From JASLBX01 sp036373915 (lineage in GTDB: Bacteria; Actinomycetota; Actinomycetes; Jiangellales; Jiangellaceae): a stretch of 64,000 nt of DNA. Shown here in pieces: positions 1 to 8,108 of the stretch. Position 1 is the stretch's first letter; each line of letters opens with the position of its first letter. Under the pieces are notes generated by a model, which searched no databases, was not told the origin of the DNA, and saw only the letters and a list, made by a program, of their open reading frames with translations. The translations under genes and the position numbers were made by a program. The DNA lies in contig DASUUU010000137.1 of NCBI GenBank assembly GCA_036373915.1, positions 16,117 through 80,116 on the forward strand. The letters run 5' to 3'.

Positions 1-195
1 AACGAGGAGCGACCGGCCCGGCTCGAGCTCGTCCGCCTGGCGCTGCCCCGCCGGGTCTACACCCAGTCCCACATGGACTACGTGGTCGAGGCCACTGTCG
101 AGGTCTTCGAGCACCGCGATTCGCTCCGCGGTTACCGGATCGTCGACGAGCCGCCGTTCCTCCGGCACTTCACGGCTACCTTCGCACCGCTCTGA
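1..195 (+). CDS. Tryptophanase / tyrosine phenol-lyase family protein, C-terminal end (cut by window edge)
   Basis: Reading frame 1 is open from the first base to a TGA at 193-195 and encodes 64 residues. The segment PRRVYTQSHMDYVVEA followed by a terminal PFLRHFTA matches the C-terminal end of the PLP-dependent beta-eliminating lyases (tryptophanase, tyrosine phenol-lyase), in which YTQ-HMD and LRHFTA are well conserved. These enzymes cleave aromatic amino acids to the phenol or indole, pyruvate and ammonia. The catalytic lysine domain lies outside the window, so the substrate cannot be told. The family call rests on remembered motifs only. Confidence 0.72.
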   Translation, partial: NEERPARLELVRLALPRRVYTQSHMDYVVEATVEVFEHRDSLRGYRIVDEPPFLRHFTATFAPL

Positions 196-354
196 CGACA
201 ACTGTTTGGTCGCTCGCCGATGTCATGGCGCCCGACGGAGCCGCTTAGGGTCGTTGGGCCCACCGCTGCGGGACCAATGCCTCTACAACTCAACGGGACT
301 CCGCAGGACAGTGGCGACCACCAGCGATGGGGCCACGGGTCGGGAGGTTGACCA

Positions 355-921
355 ATGGGCACCATCAAGCGGGTTCTGCTCGCCGGCATCGCCGCCGCCG
401 TCCTTACGGTGCCGTCGGCGGTACCGGCGGCCGCGGACGGGGACGACGAAAGTGACGAGGCACGAGTACTCGTCCTCCAGGCCATCGCGCTCATCGTCAA
501 CCAACCGGACGATGAGCACGAGATCGAGGAGCGGCTCGAGCATGCAAACGAGGCGACGCACCAGGAAGGCGTAGATCTGGACCTCGTCGAGGAGGCGGCC
601 GCCGCCCTTCACGACGGAGACCACGAGCGCGCCCGCGACCTGTTGCAGACGTCGATCGGCGCCGGGCCGGTCGTCAGCACGGGTGTCCCCGAGCCGATCC
701 GCGAGGCGCACGGGGAGCCGGGACAGCCGGCCTTCGCCGTAGGTGCCGAGACCGGCACCACAGTCGTGCTCGACGAGTACCAGCCGAGTTCGACGCTGGA
801 CGGCGGGAACATCGCGCTCATTGTTCTCTCGGCCGCCGCGATAGTCGTGGGCGCGCTGCTCGCCTGGCTGTTCCGGCCCCGCGACACCGTGCGAGGGCTG
901 CGGCGGACGGCCGAATCCTGA
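355..921 (+). CDS. Secreted, membrane-anchored acidic protein of unknown function, upstream of cytochrome b
   Basis: This gene encodes 188 residues. Residues 1-27 form a signal peptide ending near AAA, and a hydrophobic helix at about 144-167 followed by FRPRD should anchor the C-terminus. The part between is acidic and helical, with many E, H and D residues (for example HDGDHERARDLL). There is no CxxCH heme motif. GGAGG at 343-347 supports the ATG at 355. The gene ends 12 bases before the cytochrome b start, so co-transcription is likely and it may be an extracytoplasmic partner of that cytochrome. I do not recognise the family. The 196-354 gap upstream shows nothing clear. Confidence 0.7.
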   Translation: MGTIKRVLLAGIAAAVLTVPSAVPAAADGDDESDEARVLVLQAIALIVNQPDDEHEIEERLEHANEATHQEGVDLDLVEEAAAALHDGDHERARDLLQTSIGAGPVVSTGVPEPIREAHGEPGQPAFAVGAETGTTVVLDEYQPSSTLDGGNIALIVLSAAAIVVGALLAWLFRPRDTVRGLRRTAES

Positions 922-933
922 TCAGGAGTCGTG

Positions 934-2007
934 ATGGCTACCCCCACTCGAACCACCCGGGAACCGGGTGGCGGAGACGAGCGGAGCAGGTCGCGCCGGT
1001 TCATCGCCGCAGTGGACGAGCGGCTGGGCATCGACGCGTTGCGCTACCCCGTACCGGAGCACGCGAACAGCCTCGGGTGGAGCTTGGGCGGGCTCACCCT
1101 GGTGAGTTTCGTCGCACTTGTCGTGACCGGCATCTACCTCGCGCAGTTCTACAACCCTCTTCCGGAGGCAGCCAACCAGTCGATCCGCGAGCTGTCCGAT
1201 GTGTGGTTGGGCACCTTCGCGCGCAGTCTGCACTACTGGGCCGCGCAAGCGATGTACGTGCTCGTGGCCCTGCACTTGCTGCGGGTGATCTTCCACGGCT
1301 CGTACCAGCGCCCGCGCGAGGGCAACTACCTGGTCGGAGTGAGCATGTTCGCGCTCGTGATCGCCGCATTGTTCACCGGCACCGTGCTCAAGTGGGACCA
1401 GGAGGGCTTCGAGGCTCTCGTGCACAACACCGAGGTCGCCGAGCTGCTTGGCGGACTGGGCTTCTGGTTCACCACCGAGGTGGCCGAGAACGTGTCGATC
1501 CTCGTGCGGTTGTACAGCGCTCACGTGGTGCTCGTCCCTGGGCTGATCATCGTGCTGCTGATCCTGCATGCGCTGCTCATCAAGCGCCACGGCATCTCGA
1601 CCCATCCGGCGATCCCGGCGAGCGCTCCGGAACGCAGCGAACCGTTCACCGGACACTTGCGCCGGGTGGGCGCGTTCGGTCTGGTGCTGGTCGGGGCGCT
1701 CGGAGTCGTCTCGGTCCTGTTTCCGCCGGCGATCGGTCCGACTCCGGTGGAGGGGGTCGAAGTCACCAAGCCGCCGTGGCCGTTCCTTTGGATGTACGCG
1801 CTGGAGAACTGGTTCGGCTTGTCGTCGATTCTCTGGGGTGCCGGGTTCCTGTTCGCCCTCCTTGTCCTGCTTCCGTTCGCCGACCGCGGTCCGGACCGGT
1901 CGTGGCGGCGGCGGCCGGTCGTGATGGTGATCGCCGGCTTGGTAGTGGCCGTGGTGATCGTCCTCACCGTCATCGCGCTGGTCACGACTCCTGAGGCCCA
2001 CTTATGA
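934..2007 (+). CDS. Cytochrome b (b6-type), quinol-oxidising membrane subunit
   Basis: This is a 357-residue polytopic membrane protein of the cytochrome b/b6 family. It has the paired heme-ligand histidines: H100 and H114 (H-x13-H) in the second helix and H197 and H212 (H-x14-H) in the fourth; the x14 spacing is the b6-type pattern. A C-terminal part with more helices corresponds to subunit IV, but at the usual PEWY quinol-site position it reads KPPWPFLW. The ATG at 934 is preferred over GTG 931 because AGGAG at 924-928 is then 5 bases away. No Rieske protein or cytochrome c gene is visible nearby, so its electron acceptor is unknown. The stop overlaps the next gene by ATGA. Confidence 0.85.
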   Translation: MATPTRTTREPGGGDERSRSRRFIAAVDERLGIDALRYPVPEHANSLGWSLGGLTLVSFVALVVTGIYLAQFYNPLPEAANQSIRELSDVWLGTFARSLHYWAAQAMYVLVALHLLRVIFHGSYQRPREGNYLVGVSMFALVIAALFTGTVLKWDQEGFEALVHNTEVAELLGGLGFWFTTEVAENVSILVRLYSAHVVLVPGLIIVLLILHALLIKRHGISTHPAIPASAPERSEPFTGHLRRVGAFGLVLVGALGVVSVLFPPAIGPTPVEGVEVTKPPWPFLWMYALENWFGLSSILWGAGFLFALLVLLPFADRGPDRSWRRRPVVMVIAGLVVAVVIVLTVIALVTTPEAHL

Positions 2008-2240
2008 CCGCCCGGCCAGACCGGCGGGCGCGGCGGGCGTTCTGGACGCTCACGGTCCTTGCCGTCGTGTTCGCCGGCGCCTTGGGCAAGGTGCTCGAGG
2101 CCCCACCGAGCCCAGCCGTGGGCCTCGGCGTCGCGGTCCTTGGCCTGCTTACCTTCGTGGTCCTCGCGCTGGCCGCACGAGTGCTGCTGGCGCTGGCCGG
2201 ACAGCTCTCTGCGCAGCGCAAACCCAAGTCGCAGCGGTGA
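2004..2240 (+). CDS. Small two-helix membrane protein downstream of cytochrome b
   Basis: The product has 78 residues: a basic N-terminus, two hydrophobic helices (about residues 14-31 and 39-66) and a basic tail. Its ATG overlaps the cytochrome b stop as ATGA, indicating translational coupling and a role as a small accessory subunit or assembly partner of that cytochrome. No family is recognised and no metal or heme motif is visible. Confidence 0.7.
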   Translation: MTARPDRRARRAFWTLTVLAVVFAGALGKVLEAPPSPAVGLGVAVLGLLTFVVLALAARVLLALAGQLSAQRKPKSQR

Positions 2241-2248
2241 TCATCAAA

Positions 2249-3829
2249 CTACCCGCGTCGAAACGGCACGCGAGGCACTGTGACCAACTGAAGGGCTTGA
2301 CGAGCGCTCGGCAGCGCAGTAGTGCGGTCAGCAGCGACAAGCCCGATCCTGGTGCGCCGGTCGAGCAGGTCGTCCTCGGTGAGCGCGCCTTCGTGACGCA
2401 CCGCCCAGACGAGTTCGGCTGCCGTAACGGGTACGTCGGGCGCGACGGGCTCTAGCAACGACGGGTCTTCGGCGCCCAGGGCGAGTACGGCCGGTGCTTC
2501 CACACCGTACCGGTGGATCAGCCGGCGTGGCGCCGCGATCGAGGCCAGCACACCCGGGGCAGCCGCTCCGACGAGCCTGATCCGGTCCGTCCGGCATGGC
2601 CTGGCCGCTCCGGATCCGGACGCGGCCAAGCGGGCGGTGACCGCGTCAACCGCATCTTGAGCCATTCGCCGGTACGTCGTGAGCTTGCCGCCGACGATCG
2701 TGACCACGCCACCGGACGAGACGAAGACGGCATGCCGGCGGGAAAGGTCGGCCGTCCGGCCTGCCTTGCCTTCGAGCAGGGGACGAAGTCCGGCGTACGC
2801 CCCCACGACATCGCCGCGCCGCACCGGCGTGTCGAGCACCGAACCCAGGGCGTCCAGGAGGTAGCCGACCTCGCCTTCGGTCGGCGCGGGCACGTCAGGG
2901 ATCGGTCCTTCGACCGGCTCATCGGTCGGGCCGACGATGACCCGACCGCCGTCCAACGGGATCACAAGGACGAACCGGGGCGGTGTTCCAGGGACGACGA
3001 CATGGAACCCGACGTTGGCGGCGCCTGCGAGGGCGTCCGTCCGCAGCACGATGTGCGTGCCGCGGGACGGGCGCAACCGTACCCCGTCCGCGAGTTGCCC
3101 GGCCCATACTCCGGTTGCGTTGACCACCGCACGTGCCCGGATGGTCAGCCGGTGACCTGTCAGCTCGTCCCGGACCAGCGCGCCCTCTCCGGACAGCTGT
3201 TCGGCCCGGCAGCGGGTCAGGATCCGAGCACCGTACGCGGCGGCCGTCCGGGCGATGGCGACGACGAGGCGAGCGTCGTCGGTGAGCTGGCCGTCCCACG
3301 ACACAAGCCCGCCACGAAGGCCCGCCGAGCGGAGCGCCGGGGCCAACCGCTGTGTTTCGACTCCCGACAGGTGACGCGATCGGGGCAGGATGGCGCGGCT
3401 CGTGCCGACTGACGCCCGGAGCAGGTCGCCGGCGGCGTAGCCGACCCGCGAGATGGCCGCCTGCCGACGGGAAACTTGTGCGGTGAGAGGTAGGACGAAC
3501 GGCAGCGCTCGAACCAGATGCGGCGCCGTATGCTCCATCAGGACGGCTCGCTCCGCCGCGCTCTCATGCGCGATGCCGATCTGTCCGGTTGCCAGATAGC
3601 GAAGCCCGCCGTGGATCAGCTTGGAGCTCCACCGCGACGTGCCGAACGCCAGATCGTGGGCGTCGATGGCGGCCACGGACAGCCCTCGGGAGGCCGCGTC
3701 GAGTGCCACGCCAGCCCCGGTCGCGCCGAGCCCGACGACGAGCAGGTCGACTGCCGCGCCGCCGGCCACCTCCGCCAGTTCCCGCTCGCGGCGGGCGGCG
3801 GACAGCGAGGACGCGAAGTTGGGGATCAC
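2249..3829 (-). CDS. glpD: Glycerol-3-phosphate dehydrogenase/oxidase (GlpD type, FAD)
   Basis: This 526-residue flavoprotein oxidises sn-glycerol 3-phosphate to dihydroxyacetone phosphate and passes electrons to quinone at the membrane face. The FAD-binding GLGATGAGVALDAASRG loop begins near residue 33, followed by the GlpD-specific GTSRWSSKLIHGGLRYL segment. Length fits the family. The GTG start at 3829 overlaps the TGA of the upstream tetR-like gene, so the two are coupled. With the divergent alkylglycerone-phosphate-synthase-like gene at 4476 it forms a glycerophosphate/ether-lipid neighbourhood. Confidence 0.93.
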   Translation of the reverse strand: MIPNFASSLSAARRERELAEVAGGAAVDLLVVGLGATGAGVALDAASRGLSVAAIDAHDLAFGTSRWSSKLIHGGLRYLATGQIGIAHESAAERAVLMEHTAPHLVRALPFVLPLTAQVSRRQAAISRVGYAAGDLLRASVGTSRAILPRSRHLSGVETQRLAPALRSAGLRGGLVSWDGQLTDDARLVVAIARTAAAYGARILTRCRAEQLSGEGALVRDELTGHRLTIRARAVVNATGVWAGQLADGVRLRPSRGTHIVLRTDALAGAANVGFHVVVPGTPPRFVLVIPLDGGRVIVGPTDEPVEGPIPDVPAPTEGEVGYLLDALGSVLDTPVRRGDVVGAYAGLRPLLEGKAGRTADLSRRHAVFVSSGGVVTIVGGKLTTYRRMAQDAVDAVTARLAASGSGAARPCRTDRIRLVGAAAPGVLASIAAPRRLIHRYGVEAPAVLALGAEDPSLLEPVAPDVPVTAAELVWAVRHEGALTEDDLLDRRTRIGLVAADRTTALPSARQALQLVTVPRVPFRRG

Positions 3830-4434
3830 GGCGCAAGATACCTGTCGAGAACCTGCCGCAGTTCGTCGTCGAAGGCGACAACGCTGAGGGCGGGATCGTT
3901 GTCGTCCGACATCGTCGGCTCGGACAGCGCGAACGACTGGGCGACGAGTAGCAACACCCGCGCCTGGCGGGTGACGTCGTCACGGCGGATCGTCCCGTCC
4001 TGGTGCCCTGCCAGCAGCGTGCGCTCGATGCCGGCGAGCATCGCGTCGTGGCTGCTCCCACGGCGCTCGAGGATGTAGGGCAGCAGGACCTCGGGGTCGG
4101 TTTCGACGATCTTGCGGTACAGGGGATGTTCGCGCAGCGCCTGCACTCCGCTCACCAGGCTGGTGACAAGCTGGGCGCGCACCGGCTGCCCGTCGTCCGG
4201 CGGCACCACTCCGGCCACGACCGCGGACCACTCCCTTGTCATCAGATCGGCGATCAGCGAACGCACGTCGGGCCACCGGCGGTAGATCGTCATGCGCGAG
4301 ATGCCGGCCCGCCGGGCGACATCGGTCAGCGTCGTGCGCCGCACGCCGACGGCGAGCACGCAGGCCCGTGCTGCGTCGAGAACGGCATCGTCGCGGTGAT
4401 GCCGGCGCGACAGCTTGTGACGGATCGACGACAC
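3826..4434 (-). CDS. TetR/AcrR family transcriptional regulator
   Basis: The product is 202 residues. The N-terminal helix-turn-helix is clear (TLTDVARRAGISRMTIYRRWPDVRSLIADL, about residues 36-65), followed by a variable helical ligand domain. It is cotranscribed with glpD (GTGA overlap) and divergent from the flavoprotein gene at 4476. It therefore probably controls this divergon in response to a lipid or glycerol-phosphate-type ligand; the ligand is inferred from neighbours only. The GTG start lies beside a palindromic candidate operator. Confidence 0.9.
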   Translation of the reverse strand: MSSIRHKLSRRHHRDDAVLDAARACVLAVGVRRTTLTDVARRAGISRMTIYRRWPDVRSLIADLMTREWSAVVAGVVPPDDGQPVRAQLVTSLVSGVQALREHPLYRKIVETDPEVLLPYILERRGSSHDAMLAGIERTLLAGHQDGTIRRDDVTRQARVLLLVAQSFALSEPTMSDDNDPALSVVAFDDELRQVLDRYLAP

Positions 4435-4449
4435 GTGTCACAGTGTAAC
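4430..4449. promoter_or_regulatory. Candidate TetR-family operator between glpD operon and flavoprotein gene
   Basis: The 40-bp divergent intergenic region contains a perfect 10-bp palindrome GACACGTGTC (4430-4439), overlapped by an imperfect 15-bp palindrome GTGTCACAGTGTAAC (4435-4449; arms match at 5 of 7 positions). Its location beside the TetR start codon fits autoregulation. Assignment is inference from position and symmetry. Confidence 0.45.
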
Positions 4450-4475
4450 TCGGGAGTGGCACCGGAGGGCTGAGC

Positions 4476-6047
4476 ATGCACTGGAGCAGATGGGGCGACC
4501 CGGACCAGGCCGAATCCCTGCCCGAGCCGATCGTGCAACTGCTGCACAAGACTCTGGGCGTGCGGTCGCCGGCGCCTGCGGTGGCGATGGAAGCCGTGGA
4601 GTTGCCGGAGCCCTCGCTCAGTGCCTCGGCATCCGAGGCGCTCGTGGCAGCGGTGGGTGCCGACCACGTGTTCACCGATGCCGAGTCTCGAATCCGGCAC
4701 ACGCGCGGCAAGTCGACACTCGACCTGCTTCGCATTCGTCGAGGGGATGCGTCGGACGCGCCGGACACCGTCGTGCAGCCCGCTTCCCATGACGAGGTCG
4801 TGCAGGTTCTCGAGGCATGTGCCAGCCACCGGGTGGCCGTGGTGCCCTTCGGTGGCGGTACGTCTGTGGTCGGGGGACTCGCACCGGCTTCGTACGGGGG
4901 GTTCATCGCGATGGATCTGCGCCGAATGGATCGCCTGGTCGAGCTCGACGCCGAGTCTCGCCTCGCCACCCTGGAGCCGGGCCTGCTGGCGCCACGGGCC
5001 GAAGAACTGCTGCGCGAGCGCGGGTTCACGCTCGGGCATTTCCCACAGTCGTTCGAGTGGGCCAGCATCGGCGGCTTCGCAGCGACCCGGTCGAGCGGGC
5101 AGGCCTCGGCCGGCTACGGACGGTTCGACGAGATGGTCGTGCGGATGCGGGTGGCGACGCCGGCCGGCACGCTGAGGCTCGGCCGGGCGCCGAGATCGGC
5201 AGCCGGTCCCGACCTGCGGCAGTTGGTACTCGGCTCGGAAGGTGCGTTCGGCGTCATCACATCAATCACGGTTCAGGTACAGCCTGCGCCTGACGCGAGT
5301 GTCTACGAGGGCTGGCAGTTTCCGACGTTCGGCGCCGGGATGGCGGCGATGCGGCGGCTCGCGCAGGACGGACCGCTGCCGACCGTCCTGCGGCTGTCCG
5401 ATGAGGCGGAGACGGCGATCGGGCTCACCGATCCGGAGCACGTGGGCAGCGCCGATTCGCAGTCGGGGTGCCTGCTCATCGCCGGGTACGAAGGGCCAAC
5501 CGCCGCCGTCGCCGGTCAGCGCGACGGCGTCGCCGCCGTTCTCCGGGACGCTGGGGGAGAACCGCTCGGAGACGAGCCTGGTGAGCGCTGGGCGGCCGGC
5601 CGCTATGCCGCGCCATACCTGCGGGACGCCCTGCTGGACGTCGGAGCGTTCGCCGAAACGCTCGAGACCGCGACGTTCTGGTCGAACGTGCCCCGGCTGT
5701 ACGCGGCCGTGCGCGATGCGCTCACCAGCAGCCTGGCCGGGCAGGGCGCGCCGCCTCTGGTGCTGTGCCACGTCTCGCACGTCTACCCGGCCGGGGCATC
5801 GCTCTACTTCACGGTCATCTGCGCCCAGGGCGCCGACCCGGTCGGGCAGTGGCAGCGAACCAAGTCAGCCGCCAGCGAGGTGATGACCGCCGCGGGTGGC
5901 ACCATCAGTCACCACCACGGCGTCGGGACAGATCACCGAGACTGGCTCATTGGAGAGATCGGCCCGCTGGGTGTCGAGGTGTTGCGCGCAATCAAGGACC
6001 GGCTCGACCCAGCCCGGATCCTCAACCCGGGCGTCCTGATTCCGTGA
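4476..6047 (+). CDS. FAD-binding oxidase, alkylglycerone-phosphate synthase-like
   Basis: The protein has 523 residues and belongs to the PCMH-type FAD oxidases. The FAD pyrophosphate loop PFGGGTSVVGG lies near residue 125; FPQSFEWASIGGFAATRSSGQ and a C-terminal SHHHGVGTDHRDW with the histidine cluster match alkyldihydroxyacetonephosphate synthases, which make the ether bond of ether lipids. GGAGGG about 10 bases upstream supports ATG 4476. Actinobacteria often carry this homologue beside glpD and a TetR gene, but true ether-lipid synthesis by it is not established here; it may act on another dihydroxyacetone-phosphate ester. Confidence 0.85.
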   Translation: MHWSRWGDPDQAESLPEPIVQLLHKTLGVRSPAPAVAMEAVELPEPSLSASASEALVAAVGADHVFTDAESRIRHTRGKSTLDLLRIRRGDASDAPDTVVQPASHDEVVQVLEACASHRVAVVPFGGGTSVVGGLAPASYGGFIAMDLRRMDRLVELDAESRLATLEPGLLAPRAEELLRERGFTLGHFPQSFEWASIGGFAATRSSGQASAGYGRFDEMVVRMRVATPAGTLRLGRAPRSAAGPDLRQLVLGSEGAFGVITSITVQVQPAPDASVYEGWQFPTFGAGMAAMRRLAQDGPLPTVLRLSDEAETAIGLTDPEHVGSADSQSGCLLIAGYEGPTAAVAGQRDGVAAVLRDAGGEPLGDEPGERWAAGRYAAPYLRDALLDVGAFAETLETATFWSNVPRLYAAVRDALTSSLAGQGAPPLVLCHVSHVYPAGASLYFTVICAQGADPVGQWQRTKSAASEVMTAAGGTISHHHGVGTDHRDWLIGEIGPLGVEVLRAIKDRLDPARILNPGVLIP

Positions 6048-6067
6048 CGGATCACCGGCAGCCTGCA

Positions 6068-7606
6068 TCACCCCTGTCCAGCCGACTTGTCGAGACGGAT
6101 TGCATCGCCGAGGTTGGAGTTCCCCTCGAGGAAGGCGACCCGCTCCAGTTCCTCGGCCCTGGGTCCGTTGTAGTCGAGGATGTACAAGCCATTGCGCACG
6201 TCGACCACGTAGATCAGGCCGTCCTTGATGATCGGGAAGCTCCACATGACGACCTTGTTGGTGCCCATGGATAGGGCAGGGTCCTCGTTCGCCACCGATG
6301 CGAGTGGCGTGGGCGAGAACCACCCCGCCTGATCCATCCGGCCGGGATCCTCGATGTCGATGACCTGAAGGCCACCCGAGTGCCAGCTCACCAATGCCAG
6401 GTTCCTGGTCAGCGTCGGGTTGTGGGCGGCGTAGCTCGCGCGTTCCTGATCGGCCTGGGTGGGCGCTGGGCAGGTGTTCTCGGCGATCTTGTATTCGCCG
6501 ATGACTCGCGGAAGCTTCGGGTTGCCCACCTGGATCGCGCGGGCCCAGCCCCAAGGGCAGCCAAAGGCCGGGCTGGTGAAGGTGCCGTAAATCTCGTCGG
6601 TGACCAAGGAGAATGGCCGGCCGGGGAAGGGCACCGCTGAGTGTCCCGGGTTCGGGTTGTCCCACGTGGGGCGGTTCTCCACCGGTGTGAGGAGATTGTC
6701 GTTGAGGTCGAGCACCTCGCCCGGCTGGTAATTCCCTTTCGCGACGTCCTCAGTGTCCAGCACCAGGAAGAAGCCGGACAGGTACGCGAGATGGGTCACT
6801 GTTCCGTCCGGCGTCGGGGTCATCGAGTGCAGCGCCACATTCGCCCGATTCTCGAACTGAGGAGTCCAGGTGCCCTGGGCGACCAGGACCGGCGATCCAC
6901 CAGATGGGACGGCGCTTATGTCGGCGATCAGCAAGTTGGCGTTGTTGACATTCGCTGATGTCGTAGGCGTGGAGATCCACAGAAGCGCCCGGTCTGGGTC
7001 GTTGGGGTCCTCCCACAGATAGAACTCATGAGGTGTGCGGGCGAGGTTGTTGGCCTGCCGCGGCACCCATTCGGACAGGAATACCGGATTGGCCGGGTCG
7101 GAGAGGTCGAAGAACCGGAACGTCGGCGCCACGCCGCCTCCGTCACAGGAGTGGATCACCGGTGAGCACCTGAAGTTCGCGACCATGAGCAGTTTCTTGG
7201 CCGGCCACACCCTCAGCTCGCGGGTGGTTTCACTGACGTTGCCCGCGTACGGCGGCCCGATCTCGTTGACCACCTGCGGGGACGAGGGATTGGAAGCGTC
7301 CACAACAAGAATCCCCGGACTTGGGTGCGGGCAGGCATCGAGTCCCAGTTCCTCTCGTCTAGGGTCGCCCAAGCCGCAGCGGCTCGATCCATCCGTTCGG
7401 TTTCCGACGTACACGTAGTCGTCGAAGAGAGCCAGAGCAGCATTCAAGCCGCGGCCGAACAACGGGTCATGGCCCACCAGGGCGACGTTGCTCGCGGTGC
7501 CGGGTGTACCACCACCGGGTCCGACCGTCACATCGCCCGCGGCAGGCACCCAGGGCAATGAGAGCAGCAGGGTGATAGTGATGATGAGAGCACGTCGACG
7601 CATCAT
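6068..7606 (-). CDS. Secreted LVIVD-repeat beta-propeller-like protein
   Basis: The product has 512 residues and a signal peptide (about 1-24, cleavage near AAG). The mature part contains repeats of the LVIVD type, where a hydrophobic strand such as GILVVDASNPSSPQVV or FFDLSDPANPVFLSEW is followed by a D-[PA]-x-P turn; such repeats build surface beta-propellers of unknown function. Paired cysteines (around 77, 92, 150 and 157) suggest disulfides and export. It is divergent from a second LVIVD protein at 8109, so both may share one promoter region. ATG 7606 has AAGGAG upstream; ATG 7603 is an alternative start. Confidence 0.82.
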   Translation of the reverse strand: MMRRRALIITITLLLSLPWVPAAGDVTVGPGGGTPGTASNVALVGHDPLFGRGLNAALALFDDYVYVGNRTDGSSRCGLGDPRREELGLDACPHPSPGILVVDASNPSSPQVVNEIGPPYAGNVSETTRELRVWPAKKLLMVANFRCSPVIHSCDGGGVAPTFRFFDLSDPANPVFLSEWVPRQANNLARTPHEFYLWEDPNDPDRALLWISTPTTSANVNNANLLIADISAVPSGGSPVLVAQGTWTPQFENRANVALHSMTPTPDGTVTHLAYLSGFFLVLDTEDVAKGNYQPGEVLDLNDNLLTPVENRPTWDNPNPGHSAVPFPGRPFSLVTDEIYGTFTSPAFGCPWGWARAIQVGNPKLPRVIGEYKIAENTCPAPTQADQERASYAAHNPTLTRNLALVSWHSGGLQVIDIEDPGRMDQAGWFSPTPLASVANEDPALSMGTNKVVMWSFPIIKDGLIYVVDVRNGLYILDYNGPRAEELERVAFLEGNSNLGDAIRLDKSAGQG

Positions 7607-7624
7607 TCACACCTCCTTGTGTGA
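7607..7624 (-). promoter_or_regulatory. Ribosome binding site displayed in the loop of a 6-bp dyad
   Basis: On the coding strand the bases directly before ATG 7606 read TCACAC-AAGGAG-GTGTGA. The 6-base arms are perfectly complementary and the whole Shine-Dalgarno forms the 6-base loop. This could present or hide the ribosome site, or be chance. Confidence 0.4.
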
Positions 7625-8108
7625 TCTGACGTCCAGGCTCGGTTCGCTTTCAGCCGGCGGCACGGTTCTTGAGCGGACGGATTGATAATCCGCCCGCTTT
7701 CCATGCCTGTCTACAGTCGTGTGCAAATTTGCCGAAGTCGAAGTGGCCGTGGTCTGCGGCATGACCGCTCCGGCGCCGCACTAAGTCATATGACGGAACT
7801 TTTCGGGCCGCATTGCATCGAATGTCGAAACGTATCCGCCCCAAAATGTCGCTGACTTGGAGATCTGAACTGGATGTCTTGTCCGATAAGAGTGCCGTAA
7901 TTACTGTGTGACTACTCCACGTATAGGGGGGACCGCGTGTTTTCACGCAGGGCTGGTTCGCGCTCACGAAATGCCGACTTCCTACCGGCGCGTCCCTCTC
8001 CTCTTCCGGCGATCATGCCGCCCTGGCAGAAGGTAGCCGAGAGCCTCTGCCGCGTTGGACCGATCGCATACCCCAAGCAGGGTCACTGTCCAGAGAGTGA
8101 GGCAGCAC
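7625..8108. other. 484-bp intergenic region between divergent LVIVD genes
   Basis: There is no supported open reading frame. Base composition is visibly less GC-rich between about 7700 and 7920 than in neighbouring genes, as expected for promoters of both divergent genes. A small hairpin GCGTG-TTTT-CACGC lies at 7935-7948. I see no convincing -10/-35 pair, RNA gene or further repeat. Confidence 0.5.

Noticed and set aside
931..2001. Minus-strand 359-codon frame opposite cytochrome b
   Set aside because: Charged, repetitive His/Asp/Gln-rich translation typical of the reverse of a GC-rich membrane protein gene.
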